Source: Lentinus brumalis (Eukaryota; Basidiomycota; Agaricomycetes; Polyporales; Polyporaceae). Taken from it: a stretch of DNA of 64,000 nt. Below, one piece after another: positions 42,875-53,999 of this stretch (position 1 is its first letter; every line of letters starts with the position of its first letter). The stretch spans positions 2,914,001 to 2,978,000 of the forward strand of contig MARA01000003.1 in assembly GCA_001792895.1 (NCBI GenBank), in the 5' to 3' direction. Position numbers and translations under genes: made by a program. Under the pieces are notes generated by a model. It was not told the origin of the DNA. It did not search any database and worked only from the letters and a program-made list of their open reading frames with translations.

Positions 42875-43209
42875 GTTGTGCGGAGTACGTGGTGTCCAGT
42901 AGGTGGTGGTCGGGGAGTAAAGGTGGGAAGCGCCGAAGTTCGAACTTGGGCGCGATTCTCAGGCCGCTCATTGCAGATCCGACAATTTGAATGAGCGCGA
43001 GCAGCACAACTCACACGCGGCAGTACCGACCAAGTATACAGACATACTGTACTTCGTACTTATTGCTTTACCAGTGCGGATGGTGGCCGGTCATATGTGC
43101 ATGAACGCAAACAGCGGTATCAGTTGCGACACATATACTGCGGAAGATGGAGTTGGGTTGATGACGGAGCAAATACATATGGCACTACGACCACACTACG
43201 TATCATGCG
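42875..43209. other. Promoter region of F-box copy 4
   Basis: Aligns in reverse with 60040-60331 upstream of copy 5: CACTCATTGCAGATCCGAC/GTCGGATCTGCAATGAG, GAAGTTCGAACTT, TAGGTGGTGGTCG and ACAGTATGT(C/T)TGTATAC are shared. This gives the likely shared promoter. Confidence 0.6.
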
Positions 43210-44025
43210 TATATTTTAGGTGTTGTTCGGTGAAAGGGAGATCGTCTGTAGACTCAGTCGGCGGCCAGATGGGAGATGGACGCCTCTGCGAGGTCGGAGG
43301 CTTGCCGCTTGACCTGGCGCCCTCAAGCTTGTTCCGTAGCTCCTGGATATAGTCGTCTTCGAGCCGAGCAATGAGGTTCGTCCAGAACGCGAGCTCGACG
43401 AACGCGTCCAGTTGCGGGGGCTACGCCTCACGTTAGGGGGCGTGGCGCCGAGGATATGTATTTGTACGTACCTTCGAATAAGAACAACGGTCGTGAACCT
43501 GCAACACAAGACACAGGTGAGACGACGGAGCGACAACATTTACGGAACAACCCCGTCTTGCGATACTTGACACGTAGCACCTTGAAGGCATGACACCCAT
43601 GTCATCGACAAACTTCTGAGCCGAGGAGACGCCATTAGACTTCAGCGCACGAAATTATACGAGTCCAGCTGTACGCTGTTGGTCGAGAAGTCCGGACGGG
43701 CACGAGTGGGAACGACACAAACGACCGCGCCGCGTCTTCCTCCAGAGATCGCAGAGGCAGTTGTCCCGCAATCATTTCAAGGCCTGCGAAGATGACCACT
43801 GGCAGCTCGAATGCAACAGCCAACGATCCAGTCAACATAACGCACCTCGCAATCACTGGATGTCGAGCAGCTTCAAGTTCCCGAGCGACCCGTCTCGCGC
43901 CATCGACATCCTCAGTCCGTGTGGAACCGCAACCCGGATATTGCGGTCGATATCCGCCCACAACGCACATTTGTCTCGCGGTGCAAGTTGTCGGTACAGC
44001 GCGACCATCGGCTTGCCCAAATCAT
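43210..44025 (-). pseudogene. TBC-domain gene fragment 1, broken
   Basis: Minus-strand similarity to exons 4-7 of the TBC gene at 46259. Near 43995 lies CCGATGGTCGCGCTGTACCGAC, then a perfect ATGGCGCGAGACGGGTCGCTCGG at about 43890-43912, then the block encoding IAGQLPLRSLEEDAA. Terminal-exon sequence follows (near 43300-43450), with the part for the PEGVLDVLSRP region deleted. Several frameshifts are present and no coding frame survives. Its order relative to the flanking F-box copies matches fragment 2 at 59060. Confidence 0.75.
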
Positions 44026-44039
44026 CGTAGGTATGTTCT

Positions 44040-45305
44040 CACCCCAGCCGAACGCTCTCCTGCCCTGCCCCACTCCGCAACCGCAATCGGTTCCTCGCTT
44101 CGGCGGTGCAAGAGTCAAGACGAACTCCTTGACACACGCCACCGGCACGCACGCATCGTGCTCCGCGTTCGATCACGTCTTGCGGGCCCCGGCGTGCACT
44201 ACGGTGCGGATGACGTTCAGCCAGCGGCCCACCGCGTGCAAGTTGTTCGCGAGAAGTGTGCGCTCGTTGCGCTCGAGCTAGATCGTGAGGGAGCGTAGCA
44301 CGGATCAGAGCTGAGGTGGGGAAGTTGAGCAGCGCAAGTAACGAGGGGAGAGATAAATTCAACGTTCACTGTGCTTGAGGAGCGGGAGCTGTACGCGAGC
44401 GCGTGCGGTCGGCCCTTCGTTGAATGGCAGAACGTATCGAGATAGATGCAACCTCGAGTGCGGGTACGCTGGCAAAGAATGAGAGGATGTTGGGCGTCCA
44501 GATCGCTGGACCAGCGGAGGCTGAGGAAGAGGTACGTGAACGTAGACAAGCAGTCTGCGATTGGAGAGATTGCGAGGGCACGGAGACGTGAGAGGGTTTT
44601 TTTGGATGAGCGGTTTCCGCACCACGATAATGCGGACATCCCGGCTTTCGAGCATCGCGGCTGGGGGTAGTTCGTTACGGTAAGACAGTCAAGATTAGGA
44701 CACGGTAGATAGATAAGCCGGTGGTTGATGTACGTGTCGTACCGTGTGAGACCGTAGGCAATGGCGAGTCGGCCAAGTCGGTCGGAGTAGAGGGTAGAGG
44801 GAGACGAGCGCGAGCGCGAGCGCGGGTCGTCCAACTCAGTCCTTGACTCGGAGGTGTTGCGGCAAACTGACGAAGATCGAGAACGGGCCGGGGTACGAGT
44901 GGGGGAGGGAGAACTCTTGCAGGCTGCAGCTGCTCGAGGTGAGCTATCGTCGGGCATGGCTCGGTTCCGTGCAGCGGGGGTTGAATGACCTCCTTGAGGA
45001 GTTTGTTCAGCAGCCAGTTGATGAGCGAACCATGTAGAGTAGTTTAGCTCGCACGGCGCCGCTCAAAGGCAGTATTCTCACCCGTGTGCGCAACTGTTGA
45101 AGCCAGTCAGTGGACGTCCGAGCTAGCAGTCTCGCTAGGCATCTGCGCTACTGACGGAAAAGGCTAATTGTTTGGTGATCATTATTGTGATGAGCTCGGG
45201 AGCGGTTCGAGACAGCGACGAGGGACGTACCTCAAACCTTGCTGGTGAGCGATCAGCGCATGTCGCAGTTGTCACAAAGCCCGTAACATCGTTTGCGAAG
45301 TCCAT
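44040..45305 (-). pseudogene. F-box family copy 7, heavily broken
   Basis: Exon 1 at 45231-45305 reads MDFANDVTGFV.... The microexon site has shrunk to 8 nt (CCTTTTCC before GTCAGT) and the main exon starts near 45098. Recognisable pieces are SRLRALAISPIADCL, CPNLDCLTVTNYPQP and ALEV-like repeat strings, spread over different frames with deletions. The F-box proper is lost. Confidence 0.75.
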
Positions 45306-46258
45306 ATCCGTCTTGTGGAGGATACCGCCGTACGTGACGGCCCCGCGTGTGGTGGAAGAACTTCGAGAAGCGCCAAAGAGGCTCAGGTGGCCAAATTTGT
45401 TTGGCAGTGTCCCGATACGCACGGGCCAGAGGATGAGCCCAAGTGCCCGCCTAAGCCCTGATAAAAGCAACGAAGGCAGGTTGAAGAAGCGTGCAAGAGA
45501 GGCGGGAACGAGGGGGTGTCGAACGAGTTGTTAGCGACCGCCTGGCTTGCAAAGCCATACGACTCGCGTTTACGCTGTCTGTTGCTCGACATCCAGCAGA
45601 TACAGAGAGAGACGTTGGCAAGGAGAAATGATACTGAGCTCCGGACGGATTTTTGTATACGAGCCGGACGACGTTGGAGCTCGAATGAAGACTGACAGGC
45701 CTAAGTGAGTCTCGGAGACAGCCTGAGGACAAAACGACCGTTCAAGTGTTAGTGAGCAGATGTGCATAACATCCATGCGTTGCAAGTCGGTTCGTCCTCT
45801 TTGAAGCTTTGAAGTCTCGCAACTTACATGGTATTCGCGCTACAGGATCGGGCGGCGAGAAGCCGACTCGGAGTTGGCGAGGACTAGACTCGGCAAGTGT
45901 ATCCGCTGTGGTTTATTCTCGCAGACAAGTAGATAGACACAGGGTAGAGGAGCCGTAAGCTGCAGTCTCGAGGAGGAGGAGGAGGTCGAGGTCAAGCTCA
46001 AGTCGCCAAGTCCGAGCGGAGCGGATACTAAGTTCAGAACCCTAACCCGAGATGGTAGGCGAGTTGCCGTGGTGGTCGTCGGCGCTGTGCTCGACGCTGT
46101 CCTTGTCTTCTTCCTCGCTGTCTGCTTCCCCACTTGCTCGCTGTCCTCCCTCCATCTCGTGTCTCGTCTCGTCTCTCTTCTGTCTCTTCTCATTTTCGTC
46201 GCTCGTTTCCCCAGACTCCAGACCTCGACACACTCCATCAAAACACAGCTCAGGCACG
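45306..46258 (+). promoter_or_regulatory. Promoter region of the SH3-TBC gene, with module copy c
   Basis: From about 45890 the sequence is shared with 57600-57230 (minus): CTCGCAGACAA, CCAAGTCCGAGCGG, CAGAACCCTAACCC (46035-46048), GCTGTGCTCGACGCTGTCC then a long pyrimidine-rich tract of TCTC units to 46200, and CATCAAAACACAGCTCAGGCACG just before the ATG. The telobox-like AACCCTAACCC and the pyrimidine tract are the strongest candidates for control elements. 45306-45890 shows nothing supported. Confidence 0.6.
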
Positions 46259-49200
46259 ATGGCGATGGACGCAAGCGAGCTGGGCAGATGGACCCGGTTC
46301 GCAGGCAAAGGAGGCATCGGGAAGTGCACCGCTCTGCAGGACTGTATTGCGGAGGAACCGCAGGATCTCATGTTCATGAAGGTGAGCACGCTCTCTCAGC
46401 GTTGGATTTCATCACTTCTACGCCGGTCTACGTCCTCGCCGCCTCGAATTTGTCTTCTTCGTCGTGAGCTTAACCCGTTGACGCACACGCTGTGTATTGG
46501 AGCGAGCATGCACATGCTGCAAGTGATGCGGGCACCCGTCTGAGACTAGTCTCCGTGTCAGGCGCGGTTGATGCAGTCCGTGACCGGATATCAACGAGAA
46601 ATGGTACTTCATGCGTCCCGGGCTGTATCATGCCGCGCTGGTCTCCGCTCTTTCGCCAAGCATCGTCGTGCTTTCCCATCCGGAGGCGTATAATCCGCGT
46701 ATGTGGGGCACACCTTCAGTGCATGGTCGTCCCAGTTTGACAAGGATCGCGTTCATTGCACCTCACCGTCCTTTGCCCTTCGCGCCTTGCAAACACCGCT
46801 AAGCCCCGCCGTCTCAACTGAACCGCTCACATCTGGTATCGCTCTGCAACTCCTCTCCGCTCAATTGATGAACGAATTCGAGTGGAAGGAGGTCGGAGGC
46901 TCGGACACGGTCGCGCTTCGTGTTGCGCATGCGTCGTGTCTCTGAGCTGTCTTGACGCTTCGCCATCACCGTCCGGGAGTGGTACTGGTACGACGGACAT
47001 GTGCTTGCGACGCGATAGAGGCACAGAAGAGACTGCCTGAGCGAATGCTGGCGATGCGGGGAACCTCCTGGGTATCCATGAACCTCGTCGTGGATGGATG
47101 CTTAAGAGGTTATAAGAGGGTCGATTTCCGTTCGTCCTAGCGCTGCATCTCCGCCGGTGGTCATACCATTCCGTGACGTCGTCTCTCTCGTGCAGCTTTG
47201 TGCGAGCGTCCTCCGTTGCTCGTTCGTGGCGTGTACCACACCTTTCCATACGTTCCGCGGCTTTTGAGCGTCGAAGCACTCGCCGAGGAACAAGCTACGC
47301 GAAGCTATTGGTGACGTCCGCTTCCCACCCTTGAGCGTAGCCTTACCGGGGCTGGCGATGCGTGCGCGGTCCCGTTCGCGTCGTCGCGACACTATTGCAC
47401 TGTACTTGAGTGACCATAATGACCTTCCTCCTCCGGCTCGGGCCATTACGAAGTAGAAGCTTCGGGCGAAGGACGCTCGCTGCTTGACTTGAGTTCCGTG
47501 CGCTGCTCGGAAAGATGAGATGCCCGGTCGTCACGTTCTCGCAGCGTCAGCGGGTGCTCCTGCCCTCTTCGCATCGTTTCAGCCCTTCCGACCATCACTT
47601 GAGGGAAGACACAACGCCCAGGGACCCGTTCTCGCTATTGAGATCGAGCAGAGCAGCCGGTCCGTCACAGTACCGTGACGTAAATCGCTCTGCGCGTGTA
47701 CTCCATTCATTTGAGGGAAGACACAACGCCCAGGGACCCGTTCTCGCTATTGAGATCGAGCAGAGCAGCCGGTCCGTCACAGTACCGTGACGTAAATCGG
47801 TCTGCGCGTGTACTCCATTCACTCGGTGCCGGGGTTCTCTCCCTTGTATGTATCCGGCAGATTGGCTTCTTCGTGCATCGTTGCTGTGCAGATTCAGACC
47901 GGCGTACCTTTGCCTTACTCGCCCCTTCCTTCCCCGCGAGTGTTGACACTCTTCTCTTCCACAGGACGACGAAATCATCGTGCTTATGCAAATACCCGGA
48001 CATGTCGATCTGTATCTCGTGCGTACGCCCTGCCATTCTCTTGTATATCGTGTCTTACCTCGTACAGGGCTACTGCGAGGGCGTAGTTGGCAATTTCCAC
48101 GGCGACGCCGTCCGCTTCCATGGCCGCCTCAAGAAACCTGTCCTCACGAAGCGGGGATCCGCTGCCTCGCCGATCTCTCGGCCCTCGTCTTCGCAGAGTG
48201 CGTTTACCGTTTCGGCACGCGACGCGCCTTCCCCAGCCGTCTTGTCTGTCCGCGAAGCCTTCTCCCCAGTTGCTCTGTCTCCCCGCGACTCGTGGTCGCC
48301 TTTGGTCATGCGGGAAGCCCCTCCGCCGCAGGTGTCTGCTCCCCAGATCGAGCCCAGCGTCTCCTCGTCCAGCAGCATGTCCTTCTCCGCTGCATCGCAG
48401 TCCCCACTCGCCTCGCCGAATCCGGAGCGCTCCATGAGCCACGAATCTCAGGCGACATCCCTGTCCTCCGCCCCGATCACCCCAGCGGATGACGGCGCGG
48501 ACGGGGCCTCGATCGCACGCACCGCCGACGCATCAGACACGGAGTCGCTTGTCCCTCCCATCCGGCTCGAAGAGATCGCGAAGCAGCTGAGCAGCGACAG
48601 TCCGGTCGAGCACTTCTACTCCCCGAGTCCGACCACGTCGCGCTTCCCGCCGGGCGACCGCGACTCCGTTTACTCGGACGACGAGCCGAACCCGCGCATC
48701 TCGATCGCGTCGTCCGACAACGGCGGGGTCAACATCGGCCTCTCGCTGCTGGGAGACGGCGGAGACGACTCGGACGACAGCGACGCCGAGTCCTTCTCGG
48801 CCATCAGGCGCGTACAGTCGCCCGAGTCGACGTTCTCGTTGCGGGTCCCCATGACTGCCGGCTCTGAGTCGCAGTACTCCGAGTCTCCGCGGAGCACGAC
48901 CCAGTTCGCCCGCGCCGCCTCGCCAGACTCGACAGTCGAGGGTCCTTTTGAGCCCCGAGCGCACGCTCAGAGTCGCACTACTCAGCGTCGCCCCCTGCGT
49001 CTCAGGCACTCGATCTACCGCCGACTGCCCGCTCTGAACGCTCCGAATCCAACTACTCCGGGTCGCCAGTGAGCACACGCGCACCGCTCCCTCCTGGAGA
49101 AGGCATCGTCCGCCCCGAGTCCGAGTACGACTTCAGCGAGGACTGGGAGGGCGCGGACGACATCTACGACCAGTACCGGTACTCGCGCTTCTCGATGGCG

Positions 49201-52200
49201 TCGAAGATGTCGCGGATGTCGAGGCGCATGTCGAAGGGCTCGATGCACTCCGCTCACTCGGATGCCCCACCCGTGCCCACGCCTGCGGAACGCCCCAGCA
49301 TCGACTCGAACAGGGACAGGAAGGGCTCGAAGGGCAAGATCCCGTCAAGGCTTGCCGAGTCGACCACGCAGGCGGACATGGACGTGCAAGCGGATGGGGA
49401 TGGAGATGAAGACGAGGAATCGATGTCGCCGTTGAGCAGGATGGAGAGGAACCGACCCGCTCCGCTGACGATCAGGAAGGAGCCGGAGCCCTCTCCGCTG
49501 TTGCATGCGACGTTTGGATCTCCGGTTGCGTCACCGACTGCGCCCTCTGCGACTTCGGGGTCGTTCGCATCCCCGACGCTCGTCGATCCTGCGTTTTCAA
49601 TGAACATGGGCGCGACGAATCCGCGGAAGTCTCGCGATGATGACGACGACAGCGATGAGTCGAGTGATGACGACGAGAGCCGTCGCTCGCGGCAGGAGGT
49701 CGCTCAACCTAGCCGCAACGATCCTATGCCGATGTCAGCGATGTCGCAGGCCGCCGAGATCGTCAATGAGCACTCTTCTGCTCGGTCGTCTCCGCCTACA
49801 CCAGCCGTGCCTCCGCTCTCTCCGCGATCTGACGAGTCCTCCGCCACGCTCGAAAAGCGCCGACTCGCAGTGGCCAATGCAGACCCGACCGACGAGCCTC
49901 CGCCGCCGCCGTACAGCTCGGCTGAGGCGTCCGGAGCTGGTGCTTCGGGCTCGACGTCAGCATCGACTACACAAGCACCAACACCGGCTACTTCTCCTCC
50001 GCCCGGCAACTCCGTCGTGAACACGCCTCCCGGACAACCCACTCACCCAACCGCACGTCCCATCGACCCGAATCGTCAGCCCGTACACCCCATGATGCGC
50101 CAGTCCCTCTTCGCGCCTCATCCTGGTGCCCCAAAGCCCGCAGCCGCACCCGTAGGTCCCATGTACGGCCGCCCGAATCAGCAACAACCACCACCCCAGC
50201 CCATGCCACAACACGTGGGCCCGCCTCCGGGATCCGCATATCAGGTACTCGGGATGGCGTTCCAAGCGAGGCGCGAAGGCCGCCCTGCCCCGCCGACGAT
50301 CTACGGTCGCTTCGAGTTCGACTTGACGATGTCTATGGGCCCGGTCCCCATCACGTTCACGACGGAGCCGCAGAACAACGTCCCGGCGAACAGGGCGATG
50401 CGTCCGCCGCCTATGCCGTGGTCCCCGCCTGGGGGTGTGGGCGCGGGCCCGAGTCGGGTGGGGAGCCCGGCGTCGCTGTTGAGTGCGCGGGGCGTCGTCG
50501 ATCCGACGGGTAGGAGGAGCGCGACGTCGCCGCCTTTGAGGGGTCCGTCGCCGTTGCAGGGCTCGGCTCCGTTGCAGATTGACCAGGTGTTGGCGGATGT
50601 TGCTGGTTCTGGGAGGGGCGCGAGTCCTGCGCCCAGTCTTGGGGCGAGAATTACGAGCCCGCCTCCGAGTCTTGGGGCGCGGATCACAAGCCCTCCTCCG
50701 ATGTCGGCTGTCAATGGGAGCCAGCCTATCCAGCGGGCGAACTTCTCGCCACAGGCGGGTGGGCCGCGTCCGAGGTCGAGGTCTTTCTCGGGTATGGCGA
50801 GTGGAGATCTGAGCGTTAGGACGCAGTTGGATGTGGGCAGGTACGCACCGCTCACGTATGTGTCATTGCATGGTTCCACTGACTACATTCACAGCCGAGA
50901 TGATTCCTCGGCCGCTGCGCTCTCCAGTCAGCTCTCCCCACCGCTCTCGCCCATCCGCCCTCTCCAGATCACGACGAAGCGGTCCAAGTCCGCTATGTCC
51001 ACCACGACGATTGCGCCTTCTAATGTGCCATCACCACAGCGTGCGACGGTATCGCACTCCCCAACTGTGCTACGGGGATTACACGCGCCGTCACCGCTCT
51101 CACAGGCCGTACATACCGCTGGCCCCGGAGGAGGAGGACCTGGAGCCCCGCCGCCCGTACGTTCTCCTCCACCTCGTGCGTCCACGAACCCGCTCCCAGG
51201 CTCAGTTTCGTCTCCTCCGACAGCGGACCCTGTCGCTCCAGCTACGCAAGTCGTTCGCGCGTTATCTCTAGACCAGGCGGGCTCGTCTCCGACCGGGTCG
51301 CCGTTGTTGGGTGCGAATGGGTTAGGAGGTGCGGGTGCGAACATGAACGGGCTGGGCTCGCCGACGAAGTTTCAGAGCCCGCTGGCGACGCTTCCGGAGA
51401 GTCTTGCGTTGAACGCCAGTCCGCCGTCGTCCCCGCGGTCGGTGCAGAGCTTCGTGCCGTTGTCGCCGAGGTCGGCAATCAACTTCCCAACCCCGTCGTC
51501 TCCTAGGGTACTTCGTCATAGTCGATCTGCTGTTATGCCCACGACGAGTGCGAGCTCTTCGAGAACGTCGACGTCTGATCGGATGTCGCCGCTGCGGTCC
51601 CGGACAGCTTCGCAGTCAGAAGCGGGCTCGCGGCCGTCGGTCGATTCAGTGCTGTCTGCGGCGTCGGAGCGGGTCGTGTCACCAACGGGCTTCGACGAAG
51701 CCAACCGATCGTCTGCGACATCTCCGTCGACGCCAACATCTGCATCTTTTGAAGGCGGCACGATGGGCCTCCGGATCAGCAAGCGCAGCCCGCGGCCACC
51801 AGTCGTCCCTCTGCGGGTGGTCACGAGCAATCAGTCGCAATCAGGACAGTCGCCATCAGGACACAGTGCTAGCATCCACAGTCCTACATTCAGCGTGACG
51901 ACCGCAACAAGCGAGTACACGATGGACGGCGAGAGAGACACAGTGCAGGTGCAGGACACGGACTTCGAGCTCGTCAGGCCGACGCTTCCGCTCTCTCCAT
52001 TCGGCAGAGGGAGCTTCGAGAGCCTGCCGAGTCCCGGGATGGGAAGCTTCCTCCGCGCGGACAGTCCCGCTCTGTCGACGCTCTCGGGCGGGTCGAGTCT
52101 CCGGCAAGGATTCGGACTCGGAGATGCGTCTGCGTCCACATCGTCGCTGTCGCCTCGCGGAGACAAGTCCCCGAAGGAGAGCAAGGAGTCCGCCGATGCG

Positions 52201-53301
52201 CATCGCCAGCGCGAGCTGCGCTGGGTGACCGCAATCTCGTCGATCACGCCGTCGCAGGCGCGGAAGAGCAAGAAGGTTCGCAAGATGGTGCTGGACGGCG
52301 TGCCCGCGAGTGTGCGTTACCAGGTGTGGGCGATGCTCACGGATAGCAAGGGCAAGCGGATGGACGGGCTGTACCAGAAGCTCTCGCAGCGAGATAAGGT
52401 TGCGGCGTGGCAGGAGATTGAGCGCGATGTGAGAGAGGGTTTCGACGGGATGCCGATGGCGCGAGACGGGTCGCTCGGGAAGCTGCTCCAGGTGTATCTC
52501 TGCATGGTGCCCGATATTCAGTACTCGCGGGGTGCGTTCTTTTTCCTCGGTTGCGGACCGTTGCGATGGAGCTGATCGTCTTCGTAGGCCTTGTGATGAT
52601 CGCTGGACAGTTGCTTCTGCAGTCTCCCGAGGAAGACGCGTTCTGGACGTTCGTGTCGCTCATGGACACGCATCTTCGGCCGTACTTCTCGAACAATAGT
52701 GTGCAGCTGGAGGTCGATGCCTCGCTCTTCGCTCGCGCGCTGGAGTCCAACGACGCAGCATCTGCCAAGAAGGTCTTCGGCGACATGGGCATCGCGCCTG
52801 TTGCTATCTGTAAAGCATGGTAACGCTTATTCGCTTGCTTCTGTGCGAATGCCGACATCTGACTTTTTCTGCAGGTTTACGACCGTCTTCGCCGATGCAC
52901 TTCCATCGGAGTACCTCGTCCGCCTGTGGGACATATTCTTATTCGAAGGTACGTACACATACATGTGCTCGACGCGTCGTGTTCTCACGTGAAGTACAGG
53001 TGTTACATTCCTGTTCCGAGCTGGCTTGGCAATCTTCTCCTGTACGCGGCGGATGTTCTTGCAGTCTGCGTCGCCCGAGGGTGTGCTCGACGTGCTCTCC
53101 CGGCCACCGCTCGCCGTTCTGCCTCCGAACCCGGACGCGTTCGTCGAGCTCGCATTCTCGATGAAGCTCAAGGACGACGACATCCGAAAGCAACGTAACA
53201 AGCTTGAGGCGCAGGTCAAGCGTCGGACGGCGCAGACAAGAGCGTCGCCCATGTCGCCGGCTACTCCGCAAACGATCTCTCTTCCGAAAAACGGCATTTA
53301 A
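46259..53301 (+). CDS. SH3-TBC domain protein, putative Rab GTPase-activating protein; one frameshift
   Basis: The exons are 46259-46381, 47965-48018, 48068-52531, 52588-52819, 52875-52948 and 53000-53301, about 1749 aa. Exons 1-3 form an SH3-like domain (ALQDCIAEEPQDLMF, KDDEIIVLMQIPG, YLGYCEGVVGNF) that ends near residue 90. Next comes a ~1350-residue Ser/Pro/Ala-rich disordered region. The TBC domain begins near 1455 (KMVLDGVPASVRYQVWAML) and continues through IERDVREGF, IQYSRGLVMIAGQLLLQSPEEDAFW and YLVRLWDIFLFEG to a basic helical tail. TBC proteins accelerate GTP hydrolysis on Rabs. Here the usual YxQ glutamine finger reads YSR. Intron 1 is 1583 bp; the others are 49-56 nt. The frame changes by one base near 48940-48970, so this copy may be damaged or the base may be a sequence error. 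Confidence 0.75.
47599..47822. repeat. Two-copy 112-bp tandem duplication in intron 1 of the TBC gene
   Basis: Units 47599-47710 and 47711-47822 differ at only a couple of positions. Each contains the small inverted repeat CGTCAC-AGTAC-CGTGACG and the string TGACGTAA, which matches the core of CREB/ATF-type binding sites. The near identity indicates a recent event. Confidence 0.9.
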
Positions 53302-53999
53302 CGTATGGTTTCTCTGTTCATAGGTATTTGCAGGTTTTGTCATTCATATCGTATCATCTTCCGCTTCTTCTACACGCATTCATATCATACAGCATTCCCT
53401 CCGTCATTCTGTCATGCATCCGTAAACATCCACGCACGCACACATCATGCACATGCATATAACATATGTACCCACTTTGTCCCAGGCCGTTCGTCAGCAT
53501 TCTATCCTCGAGTTACGCTGTGAGTTCTCGCTCTGCTGTGCACTCGCATCTCTGCATTGGTCTGCTTACTGGCTCGTTGTTGCGTGACATACCACACTCT
53601 GAGGTGATTTGTGTCGCAATGCATAACACCCTCCGCGCTCCTGCTTGAGAATCTGCGGCGGAGCAGTACAAGGCTTCTGGATATGGGGAGGTGTGCCCCT
53701 TACGAGGTGATGGCCTGCAAGGCTCGGTGCGCATTAGCGCGCTGTTCTCTTGTATTCCGTTATTCCGTGACTCTATGTCCGTTGTTCTCTCGCGGACCGT
53801 TGTTCTCTCGTAGTCCGTTCCTCTCTTGCACTCTGTTGTTCTCTGGAGGCGGTGCAGCGGCACTGCGGATAGATCTCATCGCGGAGCCGCTGAGCTTCTG
53901 GAGGCGGCTACTTATTGAGCGACACAGTACAGCTCGGTTCTCACAATCTTCCCGCCCCCGACAGCCCCCCACCCAGAAGACTTCTCACTTGTGTAAACC
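53302..53999. other. Intergenic between the TBC gene and F-box copy 6
   Basis: AT-richer 3' flank with CATACA-type repeats (53370-53470) and short tandem TGTTCTCTCG(C/T)(G/A)G(A/T)CCG units near 53780-53825. No gene supported. Confidence 0.5.

Noticed and set aside
48533..51830. Long antisense ORFs over the SH3-TBC gene
   Set aside because: Mirror images of a GC-rich, Ser/Pro-rich coding region.
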